A stretch of DNA of 64,000 bases from Versatilivorator sp963663845 (GTDB taxonomy: Bacteria; Acidobacteriota; Terriglobia; Versatilivoradales; Versatilivoraceae): positions 2,046,001 through 2,110,000 of the forward strand of contig OY760650.2 of the NCBI GenBank assembly GCA_963663845.2, written 5' to 3'. The notes under the pieces are model-generated. The model ran no database searches. It was given only the letters and a program-made list of their open reading frames with translations, and was not told the DNA's origin. Both the position numbers and the translations under genes were made by a program. Positions within the stretch are counted from its first letter, which is position 1; each line of letters begins with the position of its first letter. Positions 26,291-35,360 of the stretch are shown in pieces.

Positions 26291-27067
26291 TTAGCGGCGT
26301 GGAGGCCAGGGAACGAAGATGCTGGTGGTTCTCTGGTATTCCCGGTAGGCGTCACCGCGACTGGCAAGAGCTTGTCGTTCGGTCGGGGGAATACCGGTGA
26401 TCTTGAACAGGAAGAGGATCATCAGCAAGGGGCCCGCCAGGGTCAGCCAACCCTGCGGTCCGGACCAGCCCAACAGCACGTAGGCCCACCAGTGGAGCCA
26501 TTCGAAGAAGTAATTCGGATGCCGGGAGTACCGCCAAAGGCCTACCCGGCAGACCGTGCGACCGTTGCCGTGTCTCTTGCGGAAAGAGGCAAGCTGTCTG
26601 TCCGCCAATATCTCGCCGGCTAGGGCAATGGCCCAGACCGCCACGCCGGCGAAGTCTTGGGGGCCGACCGAGTGAGGATTCATGGAAGCCGCCAGCATTG
26701 GCAGGGAGAACAACACGGCCCAGAATGCCTGAACCTGAAAGAAAAGAAACAGGTAGAGGTTGGCTTTCGTCCCCCATTGGTGGCGAAGGGTCCGGTATCG
26801 ACCATCCTCCGGTTCCCCGAACACTCGAACCAGCAGGTGGCCCGCCAGCCGCCCTCCCCAGAGTCCGGCCATAGCCCCGACCAATAGCCTTTTCATTGGG
26901 TTGCCCTCGGCAAAGACGGCAAACAGGACCGAGACTGCTCCGATGCCGGCTGCCCAGGCGGCGTCCACGATCGCGGCTTTTCCCAGGCGACGCTGCAACT
27001 CCCACAGGATGGACATCAGCAAGGCCATCGCCGCCCAGGAGAGGGCGATCAGGGTCCAGGGGTTCAC
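26291..27067 (-). CDS. DUF1295 (steroid 5-alpha-reductase-like) membrane protein
   Basis: This 258-residue protein has about six membrane spans and the family signature CRVGLWRYSRHPNYFFEW, with ALASRGDAYREYQRTTSIFVPW at the C-terminus, typical of DUF1295 proteins in the ICMT/steroid-reductase superfamily. They may bind NADPH or SAM and act on lipids; the reaction is not established. The gene overlaps the DUF2878 gene by 4 nt (ATGA) and lies upstream of the carH operon on the same strand. DUF1295 and DUF2878 genes are frequent companions of cyclopropane-synthase clusters. Confidence 0.88.
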   Translation of the reverse strand: MNPWTLIALSWAAMALLMSILWELQRRLGKAAIVDAAWAAGIGAVSVLFAVFAEGNPMKRLLVGAMAGLWGGRLAGHLLVRVFGEPEDGRYRTLRHQWGTKANLYLFLFFQVQAFWAVLFSLPMLAASMNPHSVGPQDFAGVAVWAIALAGEILADRQLASFRKRHGNGRTVCRVGLWRYSRHPNYFFEWLHWWAYVLLGWSGPQGWLTLAGPLLMILFLFKITGIPPTERQALASRGDAYREYQRTTSIFVPWPPRR

Positions 27068-27636
27068 GATTCACCTCCCTTCCTCAGGAAATCTTTGCTG
27101 AAGGCCATGGGGACACCGTGCCGCGGTTCAGGGGAAAGACGAGCGGCAAGAAAGAGGAGCAACGGCATCGAAATGGCCCACTCGACGGCGATAGCTGCAA
27201 GGCTCACGACCAAGGGATCGGCCAAATCGATGGCGCCGAGCTGACGCCCGGCGAAGTAGGCCATCGGGCCGCCGATCGCGCCGGCCACACATCCCGCAAT
27301 GTACCTCCTTCTCAAGAAACCAAGACACCCGCCCAAGGCTCCCGCCAGATTGGGCCAGAGACAGACCATCCACAATGGGGCAGGCCAGCCGAATGAGTCC
27401 CGGCCTGTTTCCAGGAGCACGCCTGCGAGGAAAAGTGTGGAATCCAGCGCATACCCAACGAATGCGGCCAGCAGGATGAAGAGAGCCTCCCCCGGTTTTG
27501 ACCGCTTTCCCGCCACCTTCCATACAAGCCAGACGGACACATATAGCGGTCCCAGCCAAGGGAAGCCGTAGGCTGCCCCGAGAACACAGCAGAACCACCC
27601 GCAATGGAATAGGGCCAGACTCGGCAGGAAGGACAT
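27064..27636 (-). CDS. DUF2878 family membrane protein
   Basis: This 190-residue integral membrane protein has five or six spans, including FPWLGPLYVSVWLVWKVAG and VGYALDSTLFLAGVLLE, matching DUF2878. Its function is unknown, but it is habitually encoded with DUF1365 and cyclopropane synthase genes, which agrees with the genes 4-8 kb downstream. It is translationally coupled to the DUF1295 gene by an ATGA overlap. No clear promoter was found upstream. Confidence 0.75.
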   Translation of the reverse strand: MSFLPSLALFHCGWFCCVLGAAYGFPWLGPLYVSVWLVWKVAGKRSKPGEALFILLAAFVGYALDSTLFLAGVLLETGRDSFGWPAPLWMVCLWPNLAGALGGCLGFLRRRYIAGCVAGAIGGPMAYFAGRQLGAIDLADPLVVSLAAIAVEWAISMPLLLFLAARLSPEPRHGVPMAFSKDFLRKGGES

Positions 27637-28082
27637 CCGGAAAGAAGCCAGGGTTCAGGAAGATACTTGTGCCGGGAGAGTTCCCGAGCGACCGGCGGTG
27701 AAAAAGCCTATCAGAACCGGATTTCCGATTCCAACGAAGCACCGCTCCGGCCGGAAGACAACCAGGGCCATCCCACGCTGAACCCCATTGTAGGGGCAAC
27801 CCTTGTGGTTGCCCGGTTGTTCCTGTTCGCCCGGCCGGCGCCGCCCATGGGGCGCCCGCAAGGGACGCCCCTACGGTGAGGGTAAGTAGCGTGGGATAGT
27901 CCTGGAAGATAACTTTGAAGAGTTTCGGACGGATGGGCTAGAATGGTTCCAGGCAAGGACCCCGTTCGAATTCGCCCGATGGTTGGTATGGGTACCGCTG
28001 TCGCCCGATTCGAAGCGCAGGGAGTCCGGATTTCGTGTCAGGGCGCATCCTTAGGATGCGCCGAACCATCGAGGTCAGTCTC
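27637..28082. other. Intergenic region containing a MITE-like repeat
   Basis: About 445 bp separate the DUF2878 gene from a divergent exported-protein gene. Apart from the repeat at 27770-27897 nothing functional is visible. Short frames here lack family features. Confidence 0.4.
27770..27897. repeat. 128-bp MITE-like element with 10-bp inverted ends
   Basis: The element is bounded by ATCCCACGCT (27770-27779) and AGCGTGGGAT (27888-27897), perfect inverted repeats. Inside are TAGGGGCAACCCTTGTGG and GCAAGGGACGCCCCTA in inverted orientation, a pattern seen in a widespread intergenic repeat of many bacteria. No protein is encoded. Confidence 0.75.
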
Positions 28083-28928
28083 ATGAAAAAATATATCCTT
28101 GCGGTCCTGATGTTCCTCCTGGGCAGCGCCGGGCTGCGGGCCGCCGATTTCTGGGAAAAAAAGGAATACAAGCAGTGGAAGCCCAAGGACGTCCAAAAGA
28201 TGTTGACCAAGTCTCCCTGGGCCCAGAATGTCTCCCTCGACCCCATGCGGATGAGACGGGGAGGATTCGAGAACATTGAAGGCGGTCCGACGGAGGATCC
28301 GTCGGCGCGGCGCACCAATCCGGAGGAATCTCGGGGCGGTGGAGGCGGCGATGTCGGGTTCGGCAGCGGCGGCGCCAGTGGCAGGGAGCCTGGTGGAAGC
28401 ACCGTCGGTGCGGGCGGCGGTCTTGGACCGCCATCCGGCGGCCCCGGGGGTGGCGGCTTCGATCTGGGCGGCCGGCGGCCGGCGGCGAGGCGGGGGCCTC
28501 CTCCGATCAACGTGACCGTGCGCTGGGCCAGCGCCCTGCCGGTGAAGCAGGCCATCATCCGTGCCCGCTACCGGGGGGACTTCGAGGAGTCGGAACAGGA
28601 CAAGCAGCTTCTCAACATGAAGGACGAGCAGTACGTGGTCCTGTTGAGCGGTCTGCCCAGCCGGATGGCGCGCGGCCTGCAACGAAGCACCGATCGCATC
28701 AAGCAGATGACCGTCCTGCATCGCAAGAAAAAGGACCCCATCGCCGCCGCTTCGGTGGAGGTTCTGCCGCGGGATCAGTTTGTCGAGATCTTCATGTTCT
28801 TCCCCCGAGACGACGGCATCACACTCGAGGACAAGGACGTGGAGCTGCGTACCCAGGTCGGCCCCTTCAAGATCAAGCGCAAGTTCAGGCTCAAGAAGAT
28901 GGTCTTCAAGGACAAGCTGGAGCTTTGA
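28083..28928 (+). CDS. Exported protein with Gly-rich linker, unknown function
   Basis: The ATG at 28083 begins a signal peptide (MKKYILAVLMFLLGSAGLRAAD) and follows GAGGT; the frame is open to 28035 but that part is not needed. The mature protein has a charged N-terminal segment (KKEYKQWKPKDVQKMLTKSP), a Gly/Ser/Pro-rich linker of about 60 residues (roughly 75-135), and a C-terminal domain of about 140 residues with alternating strands ending QVGPFKIKRKFRLKKMVFKD. I do not recognise a family. It is probably periplasmic and similar in style to acidobacterial conserved exported proteins. Confidence 0.8.
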   Translation: MKKYILAVLMFLLGSAGLRAADFWEKKEYKQWKPKDVQKMLTKSPWAQNVSLDPMRMRRGGFENIEGGPTEDPSARRTNPEESRGGGGGDVGFGSGGASGREPGGSTVGAGGGLGPPSGGPGGGGFDLGGRRPAARRGPPPINVTVRWASALPVKQAIIRARYRGDFEESEQDKQLLNMKDEQYVVLLSGLPSRMARGLQRSTDRIKQMTVLHRKKKDPIAAASVEVLPRDQFVEIFMFFPRDDGITLEDKDVELRTQVGPFKIKRKFRLKKMVFKDKLEL

Positions 28929-29326
28929 GACCCTCAACCCCCGCCATCAACCCACTGAAGGCCCGCCTGGCTGAAGACTAGCCGGCCATCGGCAGGCTGG
29001 TCTTTATCGACATCCTGGGCGGCATCGACCGGGGTGACTGAGGCAGCCGGGTCTTCAGATTCATCCAGCCACGTCCACTGGCCCTTTTGCAAGTTTCGGA
29101 GTCGCGCGATCCTTGTTCAGATCGAGGGCTTTTCCTTCCGAGTCTGTCAAGGATAAGGTGGCGCGGAACCCGTTTGCCGCCCTAAGCTCAACGGCCACAA
29201 AAGGCACAAAAACACAAAAAAGAACCTTCCGATCGTCAAGACTCGAAATCAAGCCACTCATTTTGTGCCTTTTGTGCTTTTTGTGGTGAATGCCGGAGCT
29301 TGCAGCCCCTCACCTTTGCCGCCTCC
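28929..29326. other. Intergenic region with a long inverted repeat
   Basis: About 400 bp without a gene. Its main content is the imperfect inverted repeat at 29194-29290. No promoter or RNA could be assigned. Confidence 0.4.
29194..29290. repeat. Dispersed inverted repeat (GGCACAAAA/TTTTGTGCC type)
   Basis: GCCACAAAAGGCACAAAAA (from 29194) is mirrored by TTTTGTGCCTTTTGTGC (from 29261), ending TTTTTGTGGT. The arms can form an AT-rich hairpin with a ~40-nt loop. Sequences of this sort recur in intergenic regions of many unrelated bacteria. Confidence 0.7.
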
Positions 29327-30304
29327 ATGTCATTCGCGACCGGGAATCTTGCAAAAGGCTCCACTGAAAAAACCCCAGCCGCGGTGGTGGCTGTGGCCGG
29401 GTCGGCAGGTCTGGACGTGACCCTGCGCGATCCGCCCCGCCACTGGATCGGCGAGGTGGGGCGGGACGTCTACACCCACCGCACCCTGCTGCCGCTGGGC
29501 TCGCCCCCGGAAATGGGGCTGGGCGGCAATGGGGGGTCGGCTTCCTACGTGTTGGGAAAACTGGGCCGGAAGGTTCACCTGAACGCTCCCATTGGCCGGG
29601 ACCCGGCCGGGCAACTGGTCCGGGGCTGGCTGGAGCGGGCCGGGGTGAAATGCACCGCGCCCAGTGGCCGCTCCACCATGCAGGCCATCACCGCGGTGGA
29701 TGCGGCCGGAAGGCGATTGGGGACCCTCCAGCACGTCGGACCGGCTCTGGACTGGAGCCTGTCGGCTCGAGATGCGGAGGCCACCTGGCTGCTGGCCAGC
29801 TTGCCGGGGCAGATCCCGCTGGAGGTGCTGCCCCAAGTCCTGGATCTATTGAGGGCCTTCGGCCGGCCGGACCGGGTTCGGGTGCTGGATACCGGCCTCG
29901 GCTGGACGGGCAAGGCCGAGCCCGGGCGGGTGAGGGAGTTGTGGGCCCGGGCCGAGGTGGTGGTGGGCACCCTGGAAGAGTTGACCGTCTGGACTTCGGG
30001 GAGAAACGGCCGGGAGGTGGCCGAGCGCGTGCTGGCGGCCGGCCCCCACACCGTGGTCCTCAAGATGGGCTCCGGCGGGGCTGCCTGCCAGTCCGTGACG
30101 GAACCCTATGTCCACCAGCCCCCGGTCCGGGTAACGGCCAGCAACGTGAGCATCGGAGCCGGGGACGCCTTCAACGGCGCCCTGATCTCGGCCCTCATCG
30201 AGGACCGCCCCCTGGCCGAGGCGGTGGCCGGGGCCCAGCAGGTCGCTGCCAAGGTGGTGGAACGGGGACGCGGCGTGCTGGGTTGGGGCGCGAGCCTGGG
30301 TTGA
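29327..30304 (+). CDS. PfkB-family carbohydrate kinase
   Basis: This protein of about 325 residues has the ribokinase/PfkB fold: GLGGNGGSASYVLGKLG near the N-terminus (substrate loop) and the C-terminal ATP/catalytic motif SIGAGDAFNGALISAL, whose Asp is the catalytic base. It phosphorylates a sugar or nucleoside not identifiable here. The start is uncertain: ATG at 29327 has no clear ribosome-binding site and a TTG at 29300 is also in frame. It ends convergently 45 bp from the next gene, which runs the other way. Confidence 0.85.
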   Translation: MSFATGNLAKGSTEKTPAAVVAVAGSAGLDVTLRDPPRHWIGEVGRDVYTHRTLLPLGSPPEMGLGGNGGSASYVLGKLGRKVHLNAPIGRDPAGQLVRGWLERAGVKCTAPSGRSTMQAITAVDAAGRRLGTLQHVGPALDWSLSARDAEATWLLASLPGQIPLEVLPQVLDLLRAFGRPDRVRVLDTGLGWTGKAEPGRVRELWARAEVVVGTLEELTVWTSGRNGREVAERVLAAGPHTVVLKMGSGGAACQSVTEPYVHQPPVRVTASNVSIGAGDAFNGALISALIEDRPLAEAVAGAQQVAAKVVERGRGVLGWGASLG

Positions 30305-30349
30305 GGGAAGTACAAGTCGATGTAGAGTCGCCCTGGGGAACCAGTCGGG

Positions 30350-32158
30350 CTACCCCGGCGTCTCCAGGGTGAGATCCCATTCTCCCAGCTTGCGCAGGCG
30401 GGTGGCCGTGGGCAGGACCGGCGGCTCGCCGGCGGCCGACCAGGCCGCCACCTCCTCCTTGTGGCCGAGTCGCGGGACCTTGCGGACCCGGACGATGCCG
30501 TCCCAGAAGAAGAAGTGCTCGACCCCGGCCCCATAGAGCCGGTGAGCCTTGCGGCGATACTCTTCGGCGGTCAGCCCCCGAGGCATCAGGTTGAGCGCCA
30601 GCCGGCACCGGGTCCCTCGCACCAGGGAGACGTAGTAGTCGACATCCTCCGGCTTCTCCCAGGCGGGCTGATAGCTGTTGAGCCGAACGGTGGAGGAATA
30701 GGGGATGATGGTGTCCACCAGGCCCTCGCTGATCCAGGTCTTCAGGTCCATTCCGTGCAAGAGGTTTTCCTCGGGACGGAACACCACCGCCGAGATGGCC
30801 AGCCTCCTGGAGCGGTTGGACTGTTGGGCGGCCTCATCCATTGCCTGGCGCAACTCCCTCATGAACCGGGTCAGGGCCCGGCTGCGGAAGGTGAGCCAGC
30901 GGGGGTCCCGCTCGTCCAGCCGGCGGGGATCCTGGCCGTAGCGGGCCTGGAACTCCCGGACCAGCGGTTCCTCGTAGGCCACCAGGGGAGGGCGGCGATT
31001 GTAGAGGACTCCCACCCCGTCGATGGGGTATTGGGCCATCTCCCTGAAAAGAGAGATCACGTAGCGGCGAGTCTCGGGGAAGGCATAGGAAATTCGGGGC
31101 ATGGGCCGGCCCTGCCGATCCAGGCAAGCCAGCTCCGGGTGCTTCTCGTAAAAGCTGCCCGCGATGTGGTCGTGGGGCGCCGGGTAGACGAACCCGGCGG
31201 TCCGGTAGGAGGCGTGCAGCTCGATGCCCATCTCCCGAGCCAGCTCGGCCGCCTCCCGCAGGGGGTCCACCCCTATCTGGCGATAGGTCCGCCAGGTCAC
31301 GGCCAGCTCCCGATCGACGGCCCTGGGGAAGACCGGATCGGGCTGTTTGAAGGCCCGCCCGTAATCTTCGGCAATCCTGGAGAGGTAGAGGGCCCGGTCC
31401 CCGCCGCCGGCCTCCCAGTAGACCCGCGACACGTCGGTATGCCGCAGAGGCTCCAGGTACTTGAGCACCTCCTCGGCCGAGCCGGAAACATTGGAAAAGT
31501 GGGCGTCGGTGTGCACGAAGAGGCGCTTGGTCGACTCCTGAGCGCGGTCCCGCCGCAGACTCTCCACCTCCGGCGCCGACAGAGGGACCAGCTTGATGTA
31601 AGCCAGCCACCCGTGCCGGGTGCGGGGTATCCGGGTCTGGCGGATGAGCAGGTCGCGCCCGCTCAGATCGGCGCTTTTCCAGTAGATGTCGTCGATCCAG
31701 TTCTCTCGATGGTCGGTTTCCCCCCGCCGGCCGGTCACGGCAGTGTAGGCGGGGTCCCCCGACAACTTCACCTGGACCTGCTTGGGCTGTTCGAAGGGCT
31801 TCCGGTAGATGCCGACATGGATTCGGTGCCACCCGCTGCGTTGCAGGGCGTAGGTCAGGTCGGGGGCGGCGCTCTCCTCCAGGGCCACCAGCATGGTTCC
31901 GCTGAAGTCGTCGGTTTCGTACTCCAGCGTCTTCCAGGTCCCGCGCTTCAGACGGGTGGACAGGGCGGAAGCGGGCCGGCACCGGTCCAGGTCGGTCAGG
32001 TAGACGGCGCCTTCCCGAGTGGGCGGCCCCTGGCCCGCGGCCCCCGAGGCTTGCGTCCGAAACCGCAGGCTGAGCCCCGCCAGCGCCGCCGCTTCCAGAA
32101 ACTGCCGCCGATTGGGCCGCCAGCCCCGACCTTGGGAGCTTCCAGGGTTATCGATCAT
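30350..32158 (-). CDS. Tat-exported TIM-barrel protein, glycosidase-like
   Basis: The ATG at 32158 follows AAGGAGGACAGCC and begins a twin-arginine signal (NRRQFLEAAALAGLSLRF). The 602-residue protein has an N-terminal beta-sandwich-like region (about 60-230) and a C-terminal region with TIM-barrel features: RLFVHTDAHFSNV, DPLREAAELAREMGIELHAS, DGVGVLYNRRPP and VDTIIPYS. This resembles glycoside hydrolase-like family 10 (GHL10/DUF4838-type) proteins that act on plant or bacterial polysaccharides. The catalytic acids are not assigned. The frame is open to 32302, but the upstream part is not conserved. Confidence 0.7.
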   Translation of the reverse strand: MIDNPGSSQGRGWRPNRRQFLEAAALAGLSLRFRTQASGAAGQGPPTREGAVYLTDLDRCRPASALSTRLKRGTWKTLEYETDDFSGTMLVALEESAAPDLTYALQRSGWHRIHVGIYRKPFEQPKQVQVKLSGDPAYTAVTGRRGETDHRENWIDDIYWKSADLSGRDLLIRQTRIPRTRHGWLAYIKLVPLSAPEVESLRRDRAQESTKRLFVHTDAHFSNVSGSAEEVLKYLEPLRHTDVSRVYWEAGGGDRALYLSRIAEDYGRAFKQPDPVFPRAVDRELAVTWRTYRQIGVDPLREAAELAREMGIELHASYRTAGFVYPAPHDHIAGSFYEKHPELACLDRQGRPMPRISYAFPETRRYVISLFREMAQYPIDGVGVLYNRRPPLVAYEEPLVREFQARYGQDPRRLDERDPRWLTFRSRALTRFMRELRQAMDEAAQQSNRSRRLAISAVVFRPEENLLHGMDLKTWISEGLVDTIIPYSSTVRLNSYQPAWEKPEDVDYYVSLVRGTRCRLALNLMPRGLTAEEYRRKAHRLYGAGVEHFFFWDGIVRVRKVPRLGHKEEVAAWSAAGEPPVLPTATRLRKLGEWDLTLETPG

Positions 32159-32300
32159 GGCTGTCCTCCTTGCCTCCGAAGCTATGGTAGCATCGTTGAC
32201 CATGAGCAAGGACAATCCCCTGTTTTCGCCCGTCTCCGAAGCCTGGGACTTCGGCGTGTCGTCCCCGGAGCCGGCAGAGGGGCGGGCGCGGAGAGCAACC

Positions 32301-33197
32301 ATGCGCAGGCGACTTGGACTGGTCTCGGTGGCGATGTTGCTGGCGGTCGGCGTCGACGAAGCCCGAAGCCAGACAGGACCCTACATCGAGATGGGCCTGG
32401 GGGCGACGGTGGCGCCGCCCATCACCGTGCAGGGGTCGGACAACGACTGGGGCACCAAGTGCGACCGGATCATCAACCCGCTTGGGCTGGAGGCGGCCGG
32501 CGAGTGCAACGCGGCTCCGCCGCCCACCTCCTGGACCAACGAGTTCGACGGTGGCGCCGGCGTTGGGGCGGGGCTCTCGCTCGGATACGACTGGGGAGCC
32601 GTCAGGCTCGAAGGCGAGTACTTCCACGGGTTCACGGCCCATGACGATCAGTCCGACATCAACATCTTCGACGACGTGACGCTGGACAAGCAGGAGCAGG
32701 AGATCGAGCTGGCGGTCGGCAGATTGGACGACTGGCGGTCGCACGCCGGCTTCGTGAACGCCTACTATGACTTCGGGCCGGCGTCGGCATCCTGGACGCC
32801 CTACCTGGGCGCCGGGTTGGGCGCGGCCAGGGCATCGCTCGACTACAGGTCGGTGTGGAAGCGGAACGATGACCCCGAGCGGATCTCGACCTTCGTCGAC
32901 CCCCTCCTGCGGGCCAAGGTCGCCGGCACCACCACCATCGGCGATGCCCGACTGGCCGATGTCATGGTCGGCTACCAGCTCCTGGCGGGGGTGGACTACC
33001 GGTTCCGCCAACCGGTTGCGTTGGGGGTGAAGTTCCGCTGGGTGAACCTCGGCGAGTTCGCGAGCGAACCGCTGCCCTGGAACCAGCTTCGCAGCCATGA
33101 GTCGAGCGTCGGGCGGGGCGAAACCATCCTCTACCGCGTGACGACGGCCGCGCGCAGGTTCTGGGGCGTGAGTCTCAGCCTGAAGTACCGGTTCTGA
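32301..33197 (+). CDS. Outer-membrane beta-barrel protein
   Basis: This 298-residue protein has a short signal peptide (MRRRLGLVSVAMLLAVGVDEARSQ), then alternating strands and turns: GPYIEMGLGATVAPP, FDGGAGVGAGLSLGYDWGAV, WTPYLGAGLGAARA, and a final WGVSLSLKYRF with terminal Phe. It resembles small surface-antigen/OmpW- or OprF-like barrels. GGAG lies 7 nt before the ATG. It is divergent from the Tat-exported gene with 142 bp between their starts. The function is unknown. Confidence 0.78.
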   Translation: MRRRLGLVSVAMLLAVGVDEARSQTGPYIEMGLGATVAPPITVQGSDNDWGTKCDRIINPLGLEAAGECNAAPPPTSWTNEFDGGAGVGAGLSLGYDWGAVRLEGEYFHGFTAHDDQSDINIFDDVTLDKQEQEIELAVGRLDDWRSHAGFVNAYYDFGPASASWTPYLGAGLGAARASLDYRSVWKRNDDPERISTFVDPLLRAKVAGTTTIGDARLADVMVGYQLLAGVDYRFRQPVALGVKFRWVNLGEFASEPLPWNQLRSHESSVGRGETILYRVTTAARRFWGVSLSLKYRF

Positions 33198-33310
33198 AAA
33201 AACGGGCGCCTCCAGGGGCCGCCCATGCAGGCCGCCGATCACTCCGATTCGGTTGCGGCTCAACCCTCGATTCCTGCGCCGTCGTCGCGCCCCCTGGCGA
33301 GAAACGCGGG

Positions 33311-34108
33311 TCAATGGTGGTCCACCCGCTGGCCGTCGGGGCGGTTCTTGAACTCCCGGACCAGGCGCAGGAAAGCCTCCACCACCGCTTCGAAGATCAC
33401 CCTGCCTTTTTCCACGGTCGCCAGCTTGGGGTCTCCCACCACCCCCGTCTTGCTGAAGCGGGTCCAGATATCCATGAAGGCCACCGGGGAGCTGGCCATC
33501 AGGTCCAGGAAGATGAAGTTGGAGGGAGGCAGGCCGATTTCGGTCACGGCCTTGTCCATCTGCACCCGGTCAGGGTCCAGGTGCAGGTAGACCGAGGTCT
33601 CCAGCTCGCCGGCGTGGGCGATGCCTCCGCGCTCCGATTCCCGCACCTCCTGGATTGTCTCGGCGGCCAGGGAGGGCCAGATGAAGGCGCCGCAGAGGCT
33701 GTCGGTCTCCAGGATGGTCCTGCGGGCCACCAGCTCCAGGATGGGCATGTTGGAGCCGTGTCCGTCGGCGATCAGGATGCGCTTGAATCCGTGGTGGGCC
33801 ACGCTCTTGGTGACGTCCAGAACGAAGTTGAGCAGGTGCTCCATGCGGATGTCGATGGTCCCCGGGAAATCCATGTGGTGGGTTTCAAACCCGTAGGGGA
33901 TCAGCGGGAGCAGCAGGATCTCTCCATCGGCGCGGCGGGCCGCCTCCTCGCAGATGGACTGGATCAGGAAGTTGTCGGTGTCCAGGGGCAGGTGGTGCCC
34001 GTGGTCTTCCACCGAGCCGATCGGCTGGACCACCACCGGCTGGCGGGGCGCCAGGTCCTTCAGCTCCTGCCAGGTGTATTGCTGGTACCAGTAGCTCTTG
34101 CGTTCCAT
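33311..34108 (-). CDS. Creatininase-family amidohydrolase
   Basis: This 265-residue protein has the metal-site motif GSVEDHGHHLPLDTD (E, H and D ligands), the second site ADGHGSNM, and HAGELETSVYLHL, all characteristic of the creatininase family. These zinc/manganese enzymes hydrolyse cyclic amides such as creatinine or formylated intermediates. GAGGAGG precedes the ATG. It is the last gene of a minus-strand run with a PLP enzyme (22 bp upstream), penicillin acylase and PhyH. Confidence 0.9.
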   Translation of the reverse strand: MERKSYWYQQYTWQELKDLAPRQPVVVQPIGSVEDHGHHLPLDTDNFLIQSICEEAARRADGEILLLPLIPYGFETHHMDFPGTIDIRMEHLLNFVLDVTKSVAHHGFKRILIADGHGSNMPILELVARRTILETDSLCGAFIWPSLAAETIQEVRESERGGIAHAGELETSVYLHLDPDRVQMDKAVTEIGLPPSNFIFLDLMASSPVAFMDIWTRFSKTGVVGDPKLATVEKGRVIFEAVVEAFLRLVREFKNRPDGQRVDHH

Positions 34109-34130
34109 GGCCTCCTCGTTTCCGTGCCTC

Positions 34131-35360
34131 TCAGCGCGCCAGAATCGAGCCGAAGCGCTCGATGATCAGCTCCAGTTGGTCTGCACCCAGGCTCACGGGA
34201 TTGAGAATCAGGCGGCCCCGGGGCATCTCCTGCTGGCCGACCGCCACCGACGGGTCTCCCTCCAGCAGGCGCAGCACCAGCTCCACCAACGTCAGCCCGG
34301 CGGGGTTTTCTTCGAGCTCCACGGCCAGCAGCGGGTAACCCGGCTCCCCGCTGTCCACGATCGCGACCCTCAGGTGGGGAAGCCCTTCCAGGGCGACCCG
34401 GAGAATCTGAATCTTGCCGGCCTGCTCTCGCCGCCAGGCCTCGGTGTCCTGTTCGAGGTAGGCTCTCACGGCCGCCACCAGGCCGGCGATTTCCTCCTTG
34501 CCCACCTTGAGCGGTCGCCCGATTCCCTGCAGGGGCGGGCCGGGCAGCCTGCCCGACTCCAGAAAGCGGTCGCGCAGCATCCAGGTCTCGGGCCAGACGT
34601 CCATGTCCTGGTGCTGCAAGGCCACCGAGTCGATCAGGTCCCGGCGGCCCGCCAGGATTCCCGACGCCTGCGGCCCGCCCAGGGCCTTGCCTCCCGAGAA
34701 GGCCACCAGGTCGGCTCCGGCGGCCACGAAGCGTTGCAGGTTTTCTCTGGGGGGCAGCGAGGCGGCCGCATCCACGATGACCGGCACTTGATGGCGATGA
34801 GCCACCGCTACCGTGTCCTCCAGGGAGACCGCGCCCGGGGCCTGCATGTCTACCCAAAGTACCGCTGCCGTACCGGTGTGAATGGCCGCCTCGATCTGCC
34901 AGGGCGCCGTCGGCCGCGCCTCCGGGTTTCCCAGTTGCCCCACCTCCACCAGCCTGGCGCCCGCAGCCCGAAGCGCGTGGTCATAGGCGTTGCGCTGGCA
35001 GCGCTGCACCACGATTTCGTTGGGCATGCCGCTGCTGTCGGGAAGGCGCTCCATCCTGCGGATGTCCAGGCCCGCCAGGCAGGCGGCGGCTGCAAGCTGC
35101 AATCCGGCGGCGGCCCCGCAGGTGACATATCCCGCTTCGGCGCCGGTCACCTCGGCCAGGTAGCTCCCCGCCCGCTCCTGCAGCTCCTCGATGGATACGC
35201 TCCAGCGGGAGGCCTCCCGCATGGCCTCCACGGCTTCCGGTACCATGGGCGGTCCGCCCAGGCGGGTCAGCGTTCCGGCGGCATTGATCACCCGCCGCAC
35301 GCCCAGACTCCGGTAGATGTCTTCCAAGGGAACTCGCTCTCTTTGAGGTCGCTGCCGCAA
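34131..35360 (-). CDS. SelA/DgaE-like PLP-dependent enzyme
   Basis: This protein of about 409 residues is a fold-type I PLP enzyme resembling SelA and D-glucosaminate-6-phosphate ammonia lyase. Landmarks are GVRRVINAAGTLTRLGG, YVTCGAAAGLQLAAAACLAG (phosphate loop), VIVDAAASLPPRENL, and the PLP lysine in FSGGKALGGPQASG. The exact start is uncertain: a TTG at 35360 directly follows the acylase stop at 35361, and TTG further in (LEDIYRSLG) is also possible. It probably eliminates an amine from an amino-sugar or amino acid. Confidence 0.8.
   Translation of the reverse strand: MRQRPQRERVPLEDIYRSLGVRRVINAAGTLTRLGGPPMVPEAVEAMREASRWSVSIEELQERAGSYLAEVTGAEAGYVTCGAAAGLQLAAAACLAGLDIRRMERLPDSSGMPNEIVVQRCQRNAYDHALRAAGARLVEVGQLGNPEARPTAPWQIEAAIHTGTAAVLWVDMQAPGAVSLEDTVAVAHRHQVPVIVDAAASLPPRENLQRFVAAGADLVAFSGGKALGGPQASGILAGRRDLIDSVALQHQDMDVWPETWMLRDRFLESGRLPGPPLQGIGRPLKVGKEEIAGLVAAVRAYLEQDTEAWRREQAGKIQILRVALEGLPHLRVAIVDSGEPGYPLLAVELEENPAGLTLVELVLRLLEGDPSVAVGQQEMPRGRLILNPVSLGADQLELIIERFGSILAR

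Noticed and set aside
26056..26400. 114-residue plus-strand frame
   Set aside because: Begins within the promoter, has no family features and runs antisense into the DUF1295 gene.
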